DNA of 64,000 bases from Pseudopyrenochaeta lycopersici (GCA_003313425.1 NHZP01000013.1:930001-994000), one strand, 5' to 3'; positions 32,899 to 46,824 are shown, counted from the first letter of the stretch. The notes: generated by a model from the sequence alone, not told the origin. Translations and numbers: made by a program.

Positions 32899-35759
32899 AG
32901 TGAGATGGCGATAGGGGTGGAGAGAAAGCGAGAGGGATCGAATAAATTCGATGGGGAAGGGACTAGTGGCTCAAAAAAGAGCACCAGTCAGCCTCCAAAC
33001 AAACAACGAAGCTCCAGCAACGACAGGAAGCTTCACCACACTCAAAGGAAAGGAGAGGTGGCGGTAGGTGGGATGGAGCAGGAAAAGATGAGGGGAAGGA
33101 AACACGGGCGGCAGGGACGATGGTTATATGCCATGGAATGAAAGTGACCGCTGTTGAACCCCAACACTTTCTGCTGTTAAGCGAATAACCCGGGACCTTG
33201 CATTGCCATTCGAGACCTGAAATCGCCGTAACTTTGGTCATAGCCAGCCTAGCGCCCTTCACCATTCGCTGCTTCAGGGTCCCGCACGGGCATGCTTACA
33301 GCCCGCGCTGTACCAGCGCGAAAAGATTTCGGAGCTAGCGGATCATTGCCGTGCAACCAGCGCTGATCTCAGCGTCGAGAACAAGTTTTGGGTGGCGGTG
33401 CACTGTCTCCCTCTGCAGAATTGCCATGAATCCGGCACGGCGCGACCTTCCCCAGATTTTGAAATAACTCGATCAATCACGTCAGGCTCGGCCGCCCGGT
33501 TCACTATCGAGGCTTCATGTTTTGAGATGCGTGTTCTGGCCTGCGCTTGCAAAACACAATAAAAAGAGCGGTCTGTTAACGAGCATCGGTAACGCGTCCC
33601 GCGCAGAGAATTGCCTCACCGGGCATAGTAGCCCTTACGCCGTGGTGATGCCACCGAGGCTCGTCATCACTAGCCTGTGTCTTTTTCATCTCGACGTCCG
33701 CTCCACCACGCTGCAATGGACGGGCGAACCGGCAAATCAGAGGCACGATGCTTTCAAGGGTCCCTTCTATATGGCTGTTGATATCGCAGTGCAGCACGCT
33801 ACCGAGGTTCTCTGCAGCCTTACGTCCATTTGCAGGGTCACCAAGCATCACCGTTCTGGGGAGAACTGAGCACAACGGGACGCTTGACGACACGGAGAAA
33901 TTTTAGACGGTGGCAAACGTCTTTCGAGTCTCCACAGCTGTCACGAATGTCATGCATGAGTCTTGAGCCAGCGCTCAGAGAAAGCCATCGAGCTTTGAAG
34001 AAACGTTTCGGCTTTGATTCCTATGAACCCCGAGCCCACCGCGCCGCAATGGGTGGAACTCGGCTTGTCGTTCGCAAGGTCTTCTGAATCGGGTTTAGTC
34101 GCCCCTCAACACCATCTTTCTCAGCCTGCGCAGCCATACAGGCGGATGTTAATCTCAGCGTTTGCGGGTATGATAGCATTGGAAGGCCAATGCCGGCCTC
34201 GGTTTCAGATGACAGGCCGCGTCGCATATGTGGTCACTTACGACGATGGAGTTTGGACATTTCTCCAACGTCACCAAACGGATAGGGATGACAGCCAAAG
34301 ATTGCACCAACAGTGCGATGATCGTCGAGTGATGTGCTTTGGGAGTTGCAAGTGTTGTTCTTACTTTCTCTCGAGCAGCCACGTCATGGTTGAGGACATA
34401 TCTGGATTCGTCGTAGGTTGTTACCTGTGGCTTACGAACTGTTTGATTTGTTCGAATACCTGACCAACCTCAAACGTGCAGCTGCATAACCCTTCGATTA
34501 TTTTCAGACTACCTTTATTGAGCTCTCGAGGTTGTTGGTCACGAAACTTAGCTGTTATAAGCGAAACGTACCTGCTTCATCGCAAATCGACATATAACCC
34601 CAATGACTTTCTATTCACGTCGACTCAGCGTCTCCATCTCTGTAGGTTGTTTTTACTCAAAAAAGACAGCTTTGAAAGGCAAAGGTAGTTGATAAAATTA
34701 TGGACGGATTGGGGCGATGAGATATTGATGTCTTTATGCTATAAGAACTTGCAGGTATTCAGTATCCTATCAGAGATGATTCGTATCTTCGGTAGTTGAT
34801 TGAGGCACATCGTCAAATTACTCCTCACCATATTGTGTCGCAGTATACCGCAACACCGGCAACCGGCGACGGAAGACTGTTGGAAATCCTCTCCATCATG
34901 ACTAGTCTCTACACCCTCCACACAGTGTGGGATGTAATCTTTGTGTATGCTCGGTGAGGGGCTATCAGCTATCGGAGGCGACCGGCCGTCACGTGGTCCA
35001 CTTCCACTGCTCAACCAATCACACACTCTTGGGCCAGCTTATCAGTAACTCATGTTCATCGTCTTAGGCAACGCATGCGGTGCCGCGCAGTCTCTTGCAG
35101 CATTTCCCACCTTAGCGAAGAGCTTGCCGTGGAGAACAGATGCTACTCACGGCGGATCACGATGGTCTTCGGCCAGCTCCAACTTGTGGCTGCGATTGAG
35201 TGGTCTTGGACCTGGACTAGATCCTCATCGATGAACAATTGTGTATCGTGGATGTCGGCACGATGATGATATGCAGATCCACATGTGCTTTATATTCGAC
35301 AGGATGTAGCCCCCTCTATTTTCTTGTCACCCTACTACACACCAGTAGCTCGACACAAGATCCTCAGAGTTGAGGTTTTCGCCATCCTCTATCTGTTCAG
35401 ACGCCACTTCCCCGCAGTATCGAGTTCCAGAGGCAGTATCGAAAGCCACTACAAAAAGCACTCCCACCACCTCTCTCTGGTAGCAACTGCTAGCGCACAC
35501 GGTATTGAGTTTTAGCGGATCGGAAGCGCCTACTACTGGACGTCGTTCGATATCTTCAGCCAAAGGTCCAGCCCTCGACCTTAGCCTCGCCAATCTTATC
35601 AGGATCTTCAAGAACCGACAAGCCCTTATCGGAGCTCGACGACCAGAGTTGTGCGCTAGCTCTACAGCTGAGCTGCAATTGTTCATTTAAAGTCACGACA
35701 GTGATCGAACGATTTCTCGATCGTCGCAAGTGATATTGTCAAGAAATCTCGATACCATA
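32899..35759. other. Long gene-free divergent region OLE1/uapC
   Basis: A 2.86-kb spacer between divergent start codons, the second largest interior gap after the 3' end of the window is set aside. Open frames are short and contain no recognisable protein. It has a CACGTG box at 34990-34995. It may combine two promoters with long leaders; an undetected non-coding transcript or eroded element is possible. Confidence 0.5.
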
Positions 35760-37663
35760 ATGGCGGATCGCATTGGGCCCGACACCACGCCGAAGCGCAG
35801 TTTTGGAGAGAAAGCAAGACGCTTTGGCAAGGCGTTTACTACGAAGTACGATTCTTGCCATTACCTCTAAGCCTTTGTATGTCGATCTTGAAAACTCACA
35901 ACTCTTAGGGATGGGCTCATTGGGAAGTACGACTATGCTTTCCTCTTCAGGCCAAACTTGCCATTCATGAAGAAGGAACGCCGAGCAGCACCATTCTTTG
36001 GCCTAAACGACCGTATGCCTGTCTTGTTGGCTCTTCTCCTCGGTTTCCAGCATGCTCTTGCCATGTTGGCTGGAGTTATCACACCTCCAATCATTTTAGC
36101 GAATGCTGCGAATCTGAGTCGCGCTGAGCAACGGTACCTTGTGTCCACCTCGCTGATCGTCTGCGGTATCTTGTCCTCTATCCAAATTACTCGCTTCCAT
36201 ATCTGGAGGACTCCGTACTACGTCGGCACTGGTTTGATTTCCGTTGTTGGTACTTCGTTCGCTACGATTCCCGTTGCAACTGGTGCCCTTAGCCAGATGT
36301 ACGCGACCGGTTTCTGCCCTACAGCAGCGAATGGCACCAAACTTCCTTGTCCAGATGGTTATGGCGCCATCCTAGGCACTGCGGCATGCTGTGCACTGCT
36401 TGAAGTCGGCATGGCATTCACATCTCCTCGTGTCCTCAAGAAGATCTTTCCTCCTCTCGTAACCGGTCCCACCGTCATGCTCATTGGAGTTAAACTTGTT
36501 CAATCTGGTTTCCAGAACTGGGCCGGCGGCTCAGGAGACTGCAAGAGCCGTCCTACCGCTGGTCTCTTCCGCCTCTGCCCAAATATCAATGCCCCGAAGC
36601 CTCTCCCTTGGGGCAGTGCTGAGTTCATCGGTCTCGGTTTCTCTGTCTTCATTACGATTATCATCTGCGAGCGCTTCGGCGCCCCCATCATGAAGTCTAC
36701 GGCTGTCGTCATCGGTCTCCTCGTCGGATGCATCATTGCTGGCGCAACAGGATACTTCGATCGTAGTGGTATTGACTCTTCGCCCGCGGTTTCATTCATC
36801 TGGGTTCACACCTTCAAGCTCTCCGTGTACGGGCCTATAGTGTTACCATTAATGGCAGTATATATGGTGCTCGCCATGGAAGCCATTGGCGACATTACAG
36901 CAACTTGCGATGTCTCGCGCCTCGAGGTCGACGGCGAGCTCTTCGACTCCCGCATCCAGGGTGGTGTTTTGGCTGATGGTCTCAATGGTATCATTGCCGC
37001 TCTCTGCACCATCACGCCAATGTCTACATTTGCGCAAAACAATGGTGTTATCGCTTTAACCCGTTGTGCCAATCGCAAGGCTGGATATGCATGTTGTTTC
37101 TGGCTCATCGTCATGGGTGTCTTTGCGAAGTTTGCTGCTGCACTTGTGGCCATCCCTTCAGCTGTCTTGGGGGGAATGACGACATTCCTCTTCAGCGCCG
37201 TCACTGTGTCTGGTATCAGGATTATCAGCACAATGCCTTTCACGCGTCGCAACCGCTTCATCCTCACTGCTGGTTTCACTCTCGGCTTCGGCGCTACCAT
37301 GGTTCCTACGTAAGTTTATCCTCCTGAACATAACATTTACGTGCCTTCTAACACATCACCAGCTGGTTCTCCTACGTCTTCACCTACTCCGGCCCAAATC
37401 GCGCCCTTCTCGGCTTCTACAACGCCATTATCCTCATCATGGAGACTGGCTTCGCCCTCGTTGCCTTCGTCAACCTCATCCTTAACCTGGTCCTCCCAGA
37501 AGAGATCGAGGACGAAGAAATTCCCGAACTCACTGCCAACGAAGTCGATGAGCCGGCTGACAGGGAGGAGTGGGCTCGCATCAAGGGAGCTCAAGCCAAG
37601 GGCAGCGAAGAAGAAGGCCGTGCCAGTTCGGATATTGCGCCTGTTGCTGGAAAAGCTGCATAA
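35760..37663 (+). CDS. uapC: Purine (uric acid/xanthine) permease, NAT family, UapC type
   Basis: Three exons: 35760-35845, 35909-37309 and 37363-37663 (595 aa). Joins read AFTTKDGLIGKYDYAFLF and GATMVPTWFSYVFTYSG. The nucleobase-ascorbate transporter signature QNNGVIALTR lies near residue 404 and matches the family consensus Q-N-x-G-x4-T-R. Multiple hydrophobic helices are visible, including MPVLLALLLGFQHALAMLAG with the QH motif of helix 1. The long loop with TGFCPTAANGTKLPCPDGYG is typical of fungal UapA/UapC proteins. The hydrophilic acidic tail (EEIEDEEIPELTANEVDE) is likely cytosolic. Known role: proton-coupled uptake of xanthine and uric acid at the plasma membrane. UapA and UapC cannot be separated from sequence inspection alone. 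Confidence 0.92.
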
Positions 37664-38081
37664 GCCACGAACATAAAGTAGAAACGAACTGACGATGAAA
37701 AGGTGGACGCATTGAATTGAGCAAAGTGGAAAACGGATGTACTTGTATTGTGATCAGTCTGACTCGCTTAGCATGGTCCTTTTGTTGTTTGTATACCTTC
37801 ACTAGATACCACGCATATATGTGAAATGATGCATTTCGATCTTCATATCTGACCGTTTTCTGCAAGTTTCCTTCTCATGTTAACTCACAAACGGATTAAG
37901 CGATCAAATTATTTCCGGGTCGAAGATTCAAACACGAAGCAAAAAAATTATGGGCTCGGCTTCCTCGATTATTTGATTTGATTCCAGTTGTTTCATCTTG
38001 AGGTTATGATAACACTAAGTGTTTATCCCTGTCTACAGAGCATGGTATTGATGCGTATTCCCTCAGATACTCTCGATCCGC
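37664..38081. other. Convergent 3' region uapC/ACBP
   Basis: 418 bp between convergent stop codons, expected to hold both 3' UTRs. Nothing else is seen. Confidence 0.5.
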
Positions 38082-38749
38082 TTAATTGTCGTGTTTGGCA
38101 AGAAGCTGCTCACCCAATTCGATGTACTTGTCCTCGGCCTCCTTCGCCGAGGTCTCGGCATCGACAACCTCCTTCCACTTGTTGTACTTTGCTTTACCCT
38201 ATACATTGTTAGCGCTGGTTCGCTATCACTTCACGGTACCAATAATTCGCAGCTGTCCACAGCCCATCATGTGTGTGTATGTGCAATCGCCGTATCACGT
38301 CGCAGATTGTTATCATCGGGATAAGATAAGGGGTAGATCGAGGTATGAGAGCTGGCGGGGACTCGGGAGGAAAGAGGAAGGTTGGGAGGACGTACGGCCA
38401 AGTCAAACATGCCAGGCTTCTTCGCAGCGCTGAAGTCCTTGCCCTCTGCGACCTTAGCGTACGCGTACAACTATTAACGTTCCTATTAGCACGCATCACT
38501 AGAATTTGTCAAGGCCTCTTGCAACTCAGTCGTCGAGTCTCTGGTGCCTCTCCCTGTTTTGAATCCTAGTCTCCATCTGCGCAGGTTGAAACAGACAGAC
38601 GATCGAACGTCGAAGCCAGAGAAAAAGAAGGTAGGAACACGTACATGTAGCTGCTCATCATTGCTGGGCCCTTGCTTGCCAGCGGCTTTGAGCTTCTCGC
38701 CCATTGCGCTGACCTTCTGGTAGATTTCTGTGTACTTTGCGCTTGGCAT
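38082..38749 (-). CDS. ACB1: Acyl-CoA-binding protein
   Basis: Three exons: 38749-38645, 38470-38396 and 38198-38082 (98 aa). The product binds long-chain acyl-CoA in the cytosol and donates it to membrane and signalling enzymes. The family fold is clear: GPSNDEQLHLYAYAKVAEG, then KKPGMFDLAGKAKYNKWKEV, then ELGEQLLAKHDN. Length is close to the 87-92 aa of animal and yeast proteins. In many homologues the helix-2 region reads LYGLYKQ; here it is LYAYAKV, a conservative difference. The two introns (174 and 197 nt) are long relative to the 297-nt coding sequence. It is convergent with uapC and tandem with GAL7. A CCACGTGG palindrome lies about 230 bp upstream. Confidence 0.93.
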
Positions 38750-39342
38750 CTTGATTGTTCTGCTCCTCTAATTAGATTTTCTCTCTGTTACATTTACAAT
38801 TTCGAGTTTCGTACGTTTATGGAGAGTAAGAATTTGGCGGGTTGAATTGTGGAATGTTTGGTTGAGAGCTTTGGTTTGGTGAGTGAGGATGGCGGGGTAG
38901 AGATCAGGTTGAGTGGTGGGGCACATGGGCAGGTGCGAATGACGTTGCTGATCTTTCGGCCTGGAACGAGTCTAGTACCACGTGGCAGCCATCTATCAAT
39001 GTTGAGAGCCTCAAGCGGGAGGATGATTTGTTGAACTCGAGAAGCATAAGTAGAATTTCAAAGCTTAATTCAAAAAGGATGTGAAAAGGCTATATGCCAT
39101 AAAACGCCCTAAAGTACACCACTAGATGCATCAATATGCTGGAATCTTCCCCGCTCTTTCCTGGTATATAACCCCGTCCTCTCTACGATAACGCAGCAAG
39201 ATAAGTGAGTTATTAAGCTTACAGTGCCTCTACCACTGATAAGCGCGTCGAGGTCGCGAACGAAGTAGTTGAAGCGAGAAATAAAAAAAATCAATCAAGC
39301 CAAACGAAGCCGAACAACTCAGGCTCTCGTTAGCTATTTCCC
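38750..39342. other. Upstream region of ACBP gene
   Basis: 593 bp between the ACBP start and the GAL7 stop. It contains the ACBP promoter with the CCACGTGG palindrome and a GT-rich stretch at about 38830-38940. No open frame of interest. Confidence 0.5.
38978..38985. promoter_or_regulatory. CCACGTGG palindrome upstream of ACBP
   Basis: An eight-base palindrome with a CACGTG core about 230 bp upstream of the ACBP ATG. bHLH factors in fungi bind such sites, some of them in lipid and phosphate control. Its role here is inferred from position only. Confidence 0.3.
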
Positions 39343-40711
<1,369 letters not shown>

Positions 40712-41026
40712 GGTGCGCAAAGTTATTCCTTAGACTGTCCTCAAGGTGGATGGCCGCGGGCAGTATATATATCCACCACAGTAGAACACGTAGGGAAGTA
40801 TGCAAGGGCCGGAATCATCGTTGAGAACTAAATAGTGGGAGTGAGGCCTGTCGTTAGCCCCCTGCACACTAACGATCAAGCTTTCCCTGTCGGCGGAAGA
40901 CTAGCCGCATTGGGTACTGCACCCAACTCGCGCAAGCTGGCTTCAGCATCAGAGCCTCATTCAACAACCCACAACACCGACCGATTGGAGAATTAACCCG
41001 CCTTCCGTCCACGCAGGGTTTTCACC
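40712..41026. other. Short divergent promoter region GAL7/YIP4
   Basis: 315 bp between divergent start codons. It must contain both core promoters, including a TATA-like run near the GAL7 side. Confidence 0.55.
40764..40772 (-). promoter_or_regulatory. GAL7: TATA-like box for GAL7
   Basis: A run of alternating T and A (TATATATAT) 53-61 bp upstream of the GAL7 ATG, read on the minus strand. Position fits a TATA element with a short leader; the transcription start is not known. Confidence 0.4.
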
Positions 41027-42023
41027 ATGGCAATGATGCCGAGCGCCGCAACGTCCGGCAATCCGTACGATAATGATGCCGTGGAACGTGACCTGATTGA
41101 CCCCGACGATGGTGGGTTACATGCAGCCGCCTACTCTATCATTGTTGATAGCTGTACATTAGCTGACGATCAACAGCTACCCTCGACGACCTAGATGACC
41201 CTCTTCAGGGGACGTCGGACCGAGCGCCGCTGACGGGGAATATTCAACGGGGAAATGGAAATATACAATCCTACCTGACCTCGACCATCCCCGGCGAAGA
41301 CCGCCGCGCGCCCACCAACACCATCGACGAGACAGTATGGGAGACACTGTCGCGAGACATATTTGCCATATGGGAGAAGATGAAGCAGGTCCTGTATCCC
41401 AAGTACCTGCTGGGCGGCATGATGCAGCGCGGCGGCGGGATAGGTGCAGCAGAGCGCGGTGAAGCGACTGGATTTGGCGGCGGCCTAAGGGACCTCGCAG
41501 GCAGATGGCCAGACGCAGACGTGATTTTGCAGGGTGGCATGAGTGAGGGCCTTAGAGACTGGGACCTGTGGGGTCCGCTCATTTTCTGCCTGCTTCTGAG
41601 TCTGTTCCTCTCGTGGGGAGCAAGGGGTTCGCAGAAGGACCTTGTGTTCTCCGGCGTCTTCGCGCTGGTATGGATAGGAGAGGCTGTTGTGACGCTGCAG
41701 ATCAAGTTGCTAGGAGGGAACATGTTTGTTGGCTCCCCCACTTCTACCTAGATGCTGTGCTAACTCCCCGCAGCGCTTTCTTCCAGTCGGTCTCTATCAT
41801 CGGGTACACGCTGTTCCCACTCGTAGTAGCCTCACTCCTCAGCGCTATTGGAATACCTGTTATAGTCAGGATACCTGTTTATCTCGTGCTCGTAGCCTGG
41901 TCGCTCGCAGCAGGAGTAAGCATCATGGGCGGTTCAGGCGTAGTTAGGAATCGTGTTGGCATTGCAGTATACCCGCTGTTCGTCTTCTATGTTGCGCTGG
42001 GCTGTTTTTGCTTCATCAGCTAG
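41027..42023 (+). CDS. YIP4: Yip1-domain Golgi membrane protein (Yip4/YIPF6 type)
   Basis: Three exons: 41027-41111, 41177-41723 and 41774-42023 (293 aa). The second join gives LLGGNIAFFQSVSIIGYTLF, which follows Yip4/YIPF6 proteins. The N-terminal half is cytosolic and acidic, with the conserved TIDETVWETLSRDI. An Arg/Gly-containing loop follows (MMQRGGGIG). Five membrane helices occupy the C-terminal half: LIFCLLLSLFLSWG, VFSGVFALVWIGEAVVTL, YTLFPLVVASLLSAIG, VYLVLVAWSLAAGV and FVFYVALGCFCFIS. Known role: YIP family proteins bind Rab GTPases and help Golgi structure and vesicle traffic. Which YIPF subtype is judged from the GGN/ISFFQS block and overall layout, so subtype is less sure than family. 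Confidence 0.88.
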
Positions 42024-42916
42024 CGCAAGTCTTCTACTGGGTTTTTGTAAGAGTAGCTTTGGACGTGGCGGGAACAAGTTGTATGATACCCGGAGTTGCT
42101 GGCACGGCGTTATTTACAATGGGCATGGCTACGGCGCGAATACATGGCAGCAAGCGACCCACAAAGCTCAGACTGCAGACAAATCTCCGAAGTGTTTCAT
42201 GGCCAGATTTTTCAGCATAAAATTTGGCGCGCATATGCCCGCCGCAAGAGTTGCTGGCCGTGCCCTTGTTTAGCCGTTCGCTGTTCCCCACTTCGTCATT
42301 GGTTCTTTGGGTGCCGGCCTAGACAACACACTCGTTCACCACCGACTGAAGCGCCAGCACTTTTGCCCTTGTTCGTCCACTCACCACGCACAACGCGCTT
42401 TGCACAGTGATTGCACTCTTTGTGCGCGTTGCAGTGCTCATTGTTCCCTTCCATAACTCGCGGCGGCGCATTGGAGTGGAGATTGGTGCAGGTAGTGTTG
42501 ACAGCGCTTTGACCGACAAGTCCAATCCACCCTCTGCACCTTCCCTCGCCTTCGCTGGGCGAGACAGACCGATCACGTCTCCACAAACCCCTTCGCAGCA
42601 CCACACACTGCTACCACAGCGCAGGAAACGCAATCCTGTCGTCTCCCGGTCAGCCAGCCACTAGCCTTGCCGACTCAAAGCCTCCGCTACTTTCACCTGC
42701 CGCACACTCGCCCTTTCCCCGGTTCGCAATTGCTATTGTTGTTATTAAAGCCTAAGCAGCGCCAATCCAGGCTACTACTGTACATACCACGCCAACCCAC
42801 AGTACATAACGCTCTCTGCTATCGAATAACTCCCGGTCGCAGCTCAGCTTCTCAAGCAACCCCACACAACGCGCATACCACTCCACCGAGGCCGGGAGTA
42901 GCACACCCACACAGCC
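42024..42916. other. Intergenic region YIP4/YRB2
   Basis: 0.9 kb between two plus-strand genes, holding the YIP4 3' UTR and YRB2 promoter. The second half is rich in C and in CACAC-type runs before the YRB2 start. Open frames here look like composition effects. Confidence 0.5.
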
Positions 42917-44755
42917 ATGACAGGTGCGCCAGAGAAGCTGGATGTGGCGGCAGCAGCTACCAATTCTGCTACTGACAAAACAATCACCACAAAGACCGGC
43001 GAGTCTTCACCAGCACGGAGTGACAAAAGCAGCGATAGCGAGGGCAGGCCGGTCAGGGAGAAGCTAAAGGAGACCCGAATAGACGCACAAGCTACTTCAG
43101 ATCCTGTTTCGGGCTCCGACCAGCCCTTGAAAGACACCCCGAACGGCAGCGCCAAACTAGGGGATCAGAGCACTTCAGGGTCAGACAGCGAGCGGGGTCG
43201 GTTACGGAGGAAGCGCAGTCGAGAGGATTTTGAAGAAGAACATGAGGCAGATAAGCAACCAGGGAAGAAAGTCGAGGTGGATGTGCGACATGCGCGCAAG
43301 AAGTCAAGAGATATTACAAAGGATATCGAGGCTGGATTGCCGATAAAGCCTGCGCCGAGCACAATATCGAGAATCGATGAGGGCGATGCCGAAATGACAT
43401 CCCCAAGCCAACAAGCCTCAGGGGCTTCCTCCGAGAAAGGTTCAGGTGTCGATACGAGCCCAAAGAACAAGCGAACACGCGACCAGATCGAGCAAGACAC
43501 CCAGGCAACTACAGAGGAGTCTGAGGGAGTGCATGCAAATGGAAAACCCGTGGAGAACGTGGGAGAAGAGCGGGACTCAAAGCGACTGCGGGACAAGGAT
43601 GCAACCGCGCCTGCTACAAGTGCAGCAGAAACAAAATCCAAAGTATGAAGTTCTATCATTCCTGGCTAGACCTGAGAAACTAACACATTGGTAGATTCCC
43701 CCAGGCAGTGGCTTTGCGAACACCTCCGCGGCGTCTCCATTCGCAACTATGGCGCCCAAACTCCAAGCATCGAATACCTCAGATAAGGCAGAGGTACTCC
43801 CACAAACATCCGATGATAAGTTCAAGTCATCCGGTTTCGGCAGCTTCGCTAGCTCGACCGCATCGCCGTTCGGTGGTCTTGCCAGCCCTAAAGCCAGTTC
43901 GAGCTCTCCATTTGCGGCGGCAAGTGGGAACAAGTTATCTTCTTTCGCCGGAAGTGCCGCCACCTCGACATCTGCTAGAAGTGGATTTGGCGGATTTGGG
44001 GGTTCAAGCAAGCCAGCATTTGGCGGAAGCTCATTTGGAGGATCATTGGGTGGTGGCTTTGGCAGCTTGGGTGGGGCCAAACCTGGCTTGTCCTCTTTTG
44101 CGACACCGGGTACCCTGGAGATCAAGGGCCTGAAATCGAAAGCAGATACGCCTTTCGGTGCCGCTGCCAACGGCGAGACCTCTGAAGGGGAAGACGGAGA
44201 CGAGTCAGAGACGGAGAAGGATACGGCAGAGGAGGAGCGGCGATCGAGCCAGCCACTATTGTCGCAGCAACGTGAGATACTACAGCTTAAGTTACTTTGC
44301 AGTGCTAATATACCGACAGCGCATGAAACTGGTGAAGAAGGGGAGATCACCGTCTGGACTGGCCGAGCAAAACTTTACACCATGTCTGGGGAGGCAAAGT
44401 CTCGCGCTTGGAAAGAACGTGGCACCGGACCCCTTAAATTCAATGTCACAGTTGACGAGCCCAAAAAGGCTCGTTTTGTCCTTCGCGCAGACGGGACTCA
44501 CCGGTTGATTCTCAACTCCGCAGTCACTAAGCAGATGGTGTTTGGTGGCGATGCACAAGGCGAGAAGCCAAAGGATGGGCGATTGCTATTTAATGAGCCA
44601 ACAGGGGATGGAGTGGTGGAGATGCATTTGCTTAAGGTATGTAACCTAGTTGTACCCGAGAGTTTGGAGGCAAAGCTAACAATATATAGTTGAAAGCAGA
44701 AAATGCTATCAAGCTTTGGGAGGAAGTCAGCAAGGTGCAAGAGTCGGAGTTGTAG
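42917..44755 (+). CDS. YRB2: Ran-binding protein, Yrb2/RanBP3 type, with FG repeats
   Basis: Four exons: 42917-43642, 43695-44271, 44320-44636 and 44690-44755 (561 aa). The N-terminal 240 residues are charged and disordered, with several basic clusters (RLRRKRSRED, HARKKSRD, KRLRDKD) likely to act as nuclear signals. Residues 245-370 hold FG-type motifs (SGFGSF, SPFGGL, GFGGFGG, GGFGSLGG). A C-terminal Ran-binding domain follows: EEGEITVWTGRAKLYTMSGE, then SRAWKERGTGPLKFNV, then LRADGTHRLILNS. The layout matches yeast Yrb2, fission yeast Hba1 and RanBP3, cofactors of Crm1 nuclear export. The third intron-bearing junction (44272-44319, 48 nt) is in frame and free of stops, so retention adds 16 residues just before the Ran-binding domain. 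Confidence 0.9.
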
Positions 44756-46824
44756 GACTCTCCTGCTCTTTGTCTTGCCTCTCTTTCTATGGACTTCCTG
44801 TCCGAGCTCTCATCTTCCACACTCGTTCTTGGATATAAGAAGAGTACAGCTCACTTTCGATTTGATACATGAGAAACACCGCCATCGGCCGATTTACCAT
44901 GGACATGGACCTTTGACAGACCGATTGGAATAGACATTTCTTCTTAACGACGAATGAACGTACGCTTGGGCATTTGGCATGCATGGAAAAGCGGGGTGGG
45001 AGTTGCTCGGCTGGTGACCGGGCTGATATTTGTGGGTATTGTTGGAGTGGTTGCCATAATATCAGCATTGGGATGCCTGGGTGGCTACAAGTCAGTGTAA
45101 GCGTTCAATGTACGTACACGGGAATAGACGCAAGGTACACAAGCCTGACACTTGACGTGTTCATTGTGTGGTAGAAACAATTCATTTTGCTTTTTTCAAG
45201 CGCCTGGCTATTTTGTCGCTTCTTGTCAGTGGGCGTACAAACATTTGCTTTTCTAGATGTATTGGGACTACACGGGCCAAAGTGCAGGTCCCACTTCTCG
45301 CTAACACTTCCTGCTAATTGCTTTCTTTTTCCCTTCGATCGAGCAGGTCATACATGGCCAGCCTGGGGTTGTGCATGACCATTCCATATCCGTCCATTAC
45401 AATCTCAGGCTGTCAAGACTGATACTACCGGAGACCATCGCGCTGGAACCCTTTGTTTCCTTTTTCCCCATCCTCCTTCGCGTACCGCAGTCAGATCGAA
45501 CATCTCTTGCAGATTTTCGCCCCATGTGATGTCGGGTCAAAACTGCCCGATTGGGATACGGTGAAAAGGTGTCTATGGGGCGAGGACCCATGCTCACGTA
45601 TTGCTGCGGACAGGTTGATCCTTGTGGCGCATCAGACAAAGAGTGAGATGCGTAGGTTGGGCGCCGGATTGGTTGGATGCTAGGCTGTGCCGCAGCTTAG
45701 TAGTCTTACAGATAACCTTTTTATTATTTCACCAGTTGGGGCCAGTCTATGTCCTGGGTGAGGTGTGACCTGGTACCAGGCGGAAAGTCTTCTCGACGCT
45801 TTTCGTGTGCTGCTCTGTGCTTCTTGGGAGTGGTACATGGGGGGAGATCGAAATACGCACAAAATCACAACTAAGTCCAGCAAGGCAACCTCATAGCCCA
45901 ACACAACTATATCGAACAGTGAAATTGCATTCGATTCCGCCAAAGTATCCTGAGGGTAGCGGTACGCTTCGGTCAAATTGTTGCTCCCGATACCATACGT
46001 TGCGACCAGACATCAGGCTTGAGCATCACAGCCGATACGAACATGTACATGCCTTACATACCAGCGCGGCCTGTAGATGTCTACACAGTACAGTTCTGTT
46101 TCCCATCTCTTCTCTCTTCGCTAATTACTCCTAGGTCCGCATTTTCGAACCCGACAGCCAACCCACGATGCTCAGGCAGTTGCACCAGGCCATCGTCTCA
46201 GGGGGCGGCACATGCATGACATCGCTCGTGGAAGGCCGAGGCTTTGTGTAAGTTGGCTCAACAGTATCAGTACTGGCAATTATCGACCATGATACAATAT
46301 CTGATAGTGTGCATTAGATTCTCACTGCCACCGCATGCGCCAAATCCGTTGACAAGTTATGTGCATGCAAGGTGGTTGGAAGAAGGGTGTTTACATGTCA
46401 GCAAGACAACGCTGGAAAACCATGAAGCAAGTCGAAAGGCGGCTCGAAGTGTTCGGTGGGTTGACTCGACTCCAAAGGAGGAAGTGGAAGGAGAAGATGA
46501 AGGGACGAATGTGAAACATGACGAGAAAGATCACCCGAATTTACGATTACAGTGGACGTGGAGCGAGTTGCAGAGATGATTCGTTCCAGAGAGAAGTAGA
46601 ATACGGGACTGCAACGAGAAACGGAATTGCTGTTGTTCGTAGCCATGAAATGGCGAAATGTAGCAGATGTCTTTCCATATTGTATATTGAATATTACATT
46701 ACCCTATCTGATTGAAGACACCTGCGCAATGTCGATCAATCTCCAGTCATGCGAAACCACTTCTTCGTAAACAGCGTGGGTCATGGTAGAATGCTCCAAG
46801 CGCGCGAGATCGTGCGTGTCGCTT
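44756..46824. other. Convergent gene-free region YRB2/IFA38
   Basis: About 2.1 kb between convergent stop codons, long for a region that needs only two 3' UTRs. The best open frame (46244-46579, plus) ends in a charged stretch (EEVEGEDEGTNVKHDEK) but has no domain, no good start context and no supporting intron pattern. I do not call a gene. Confidence 0.45.

Noticed and set aside
34014..34463. Plus-strand frame of 149 codons between OLE1 and uapC
   Set aside because: No domain or codon pattern; other frames in the same stretch are similarly open.
46244..46579. Plus-strand frame of 111 codons with an acidic end
   Set aside because: No domain, no plausible upstream exon, and equally long frames exist antisense; kept out for lack of evidence.
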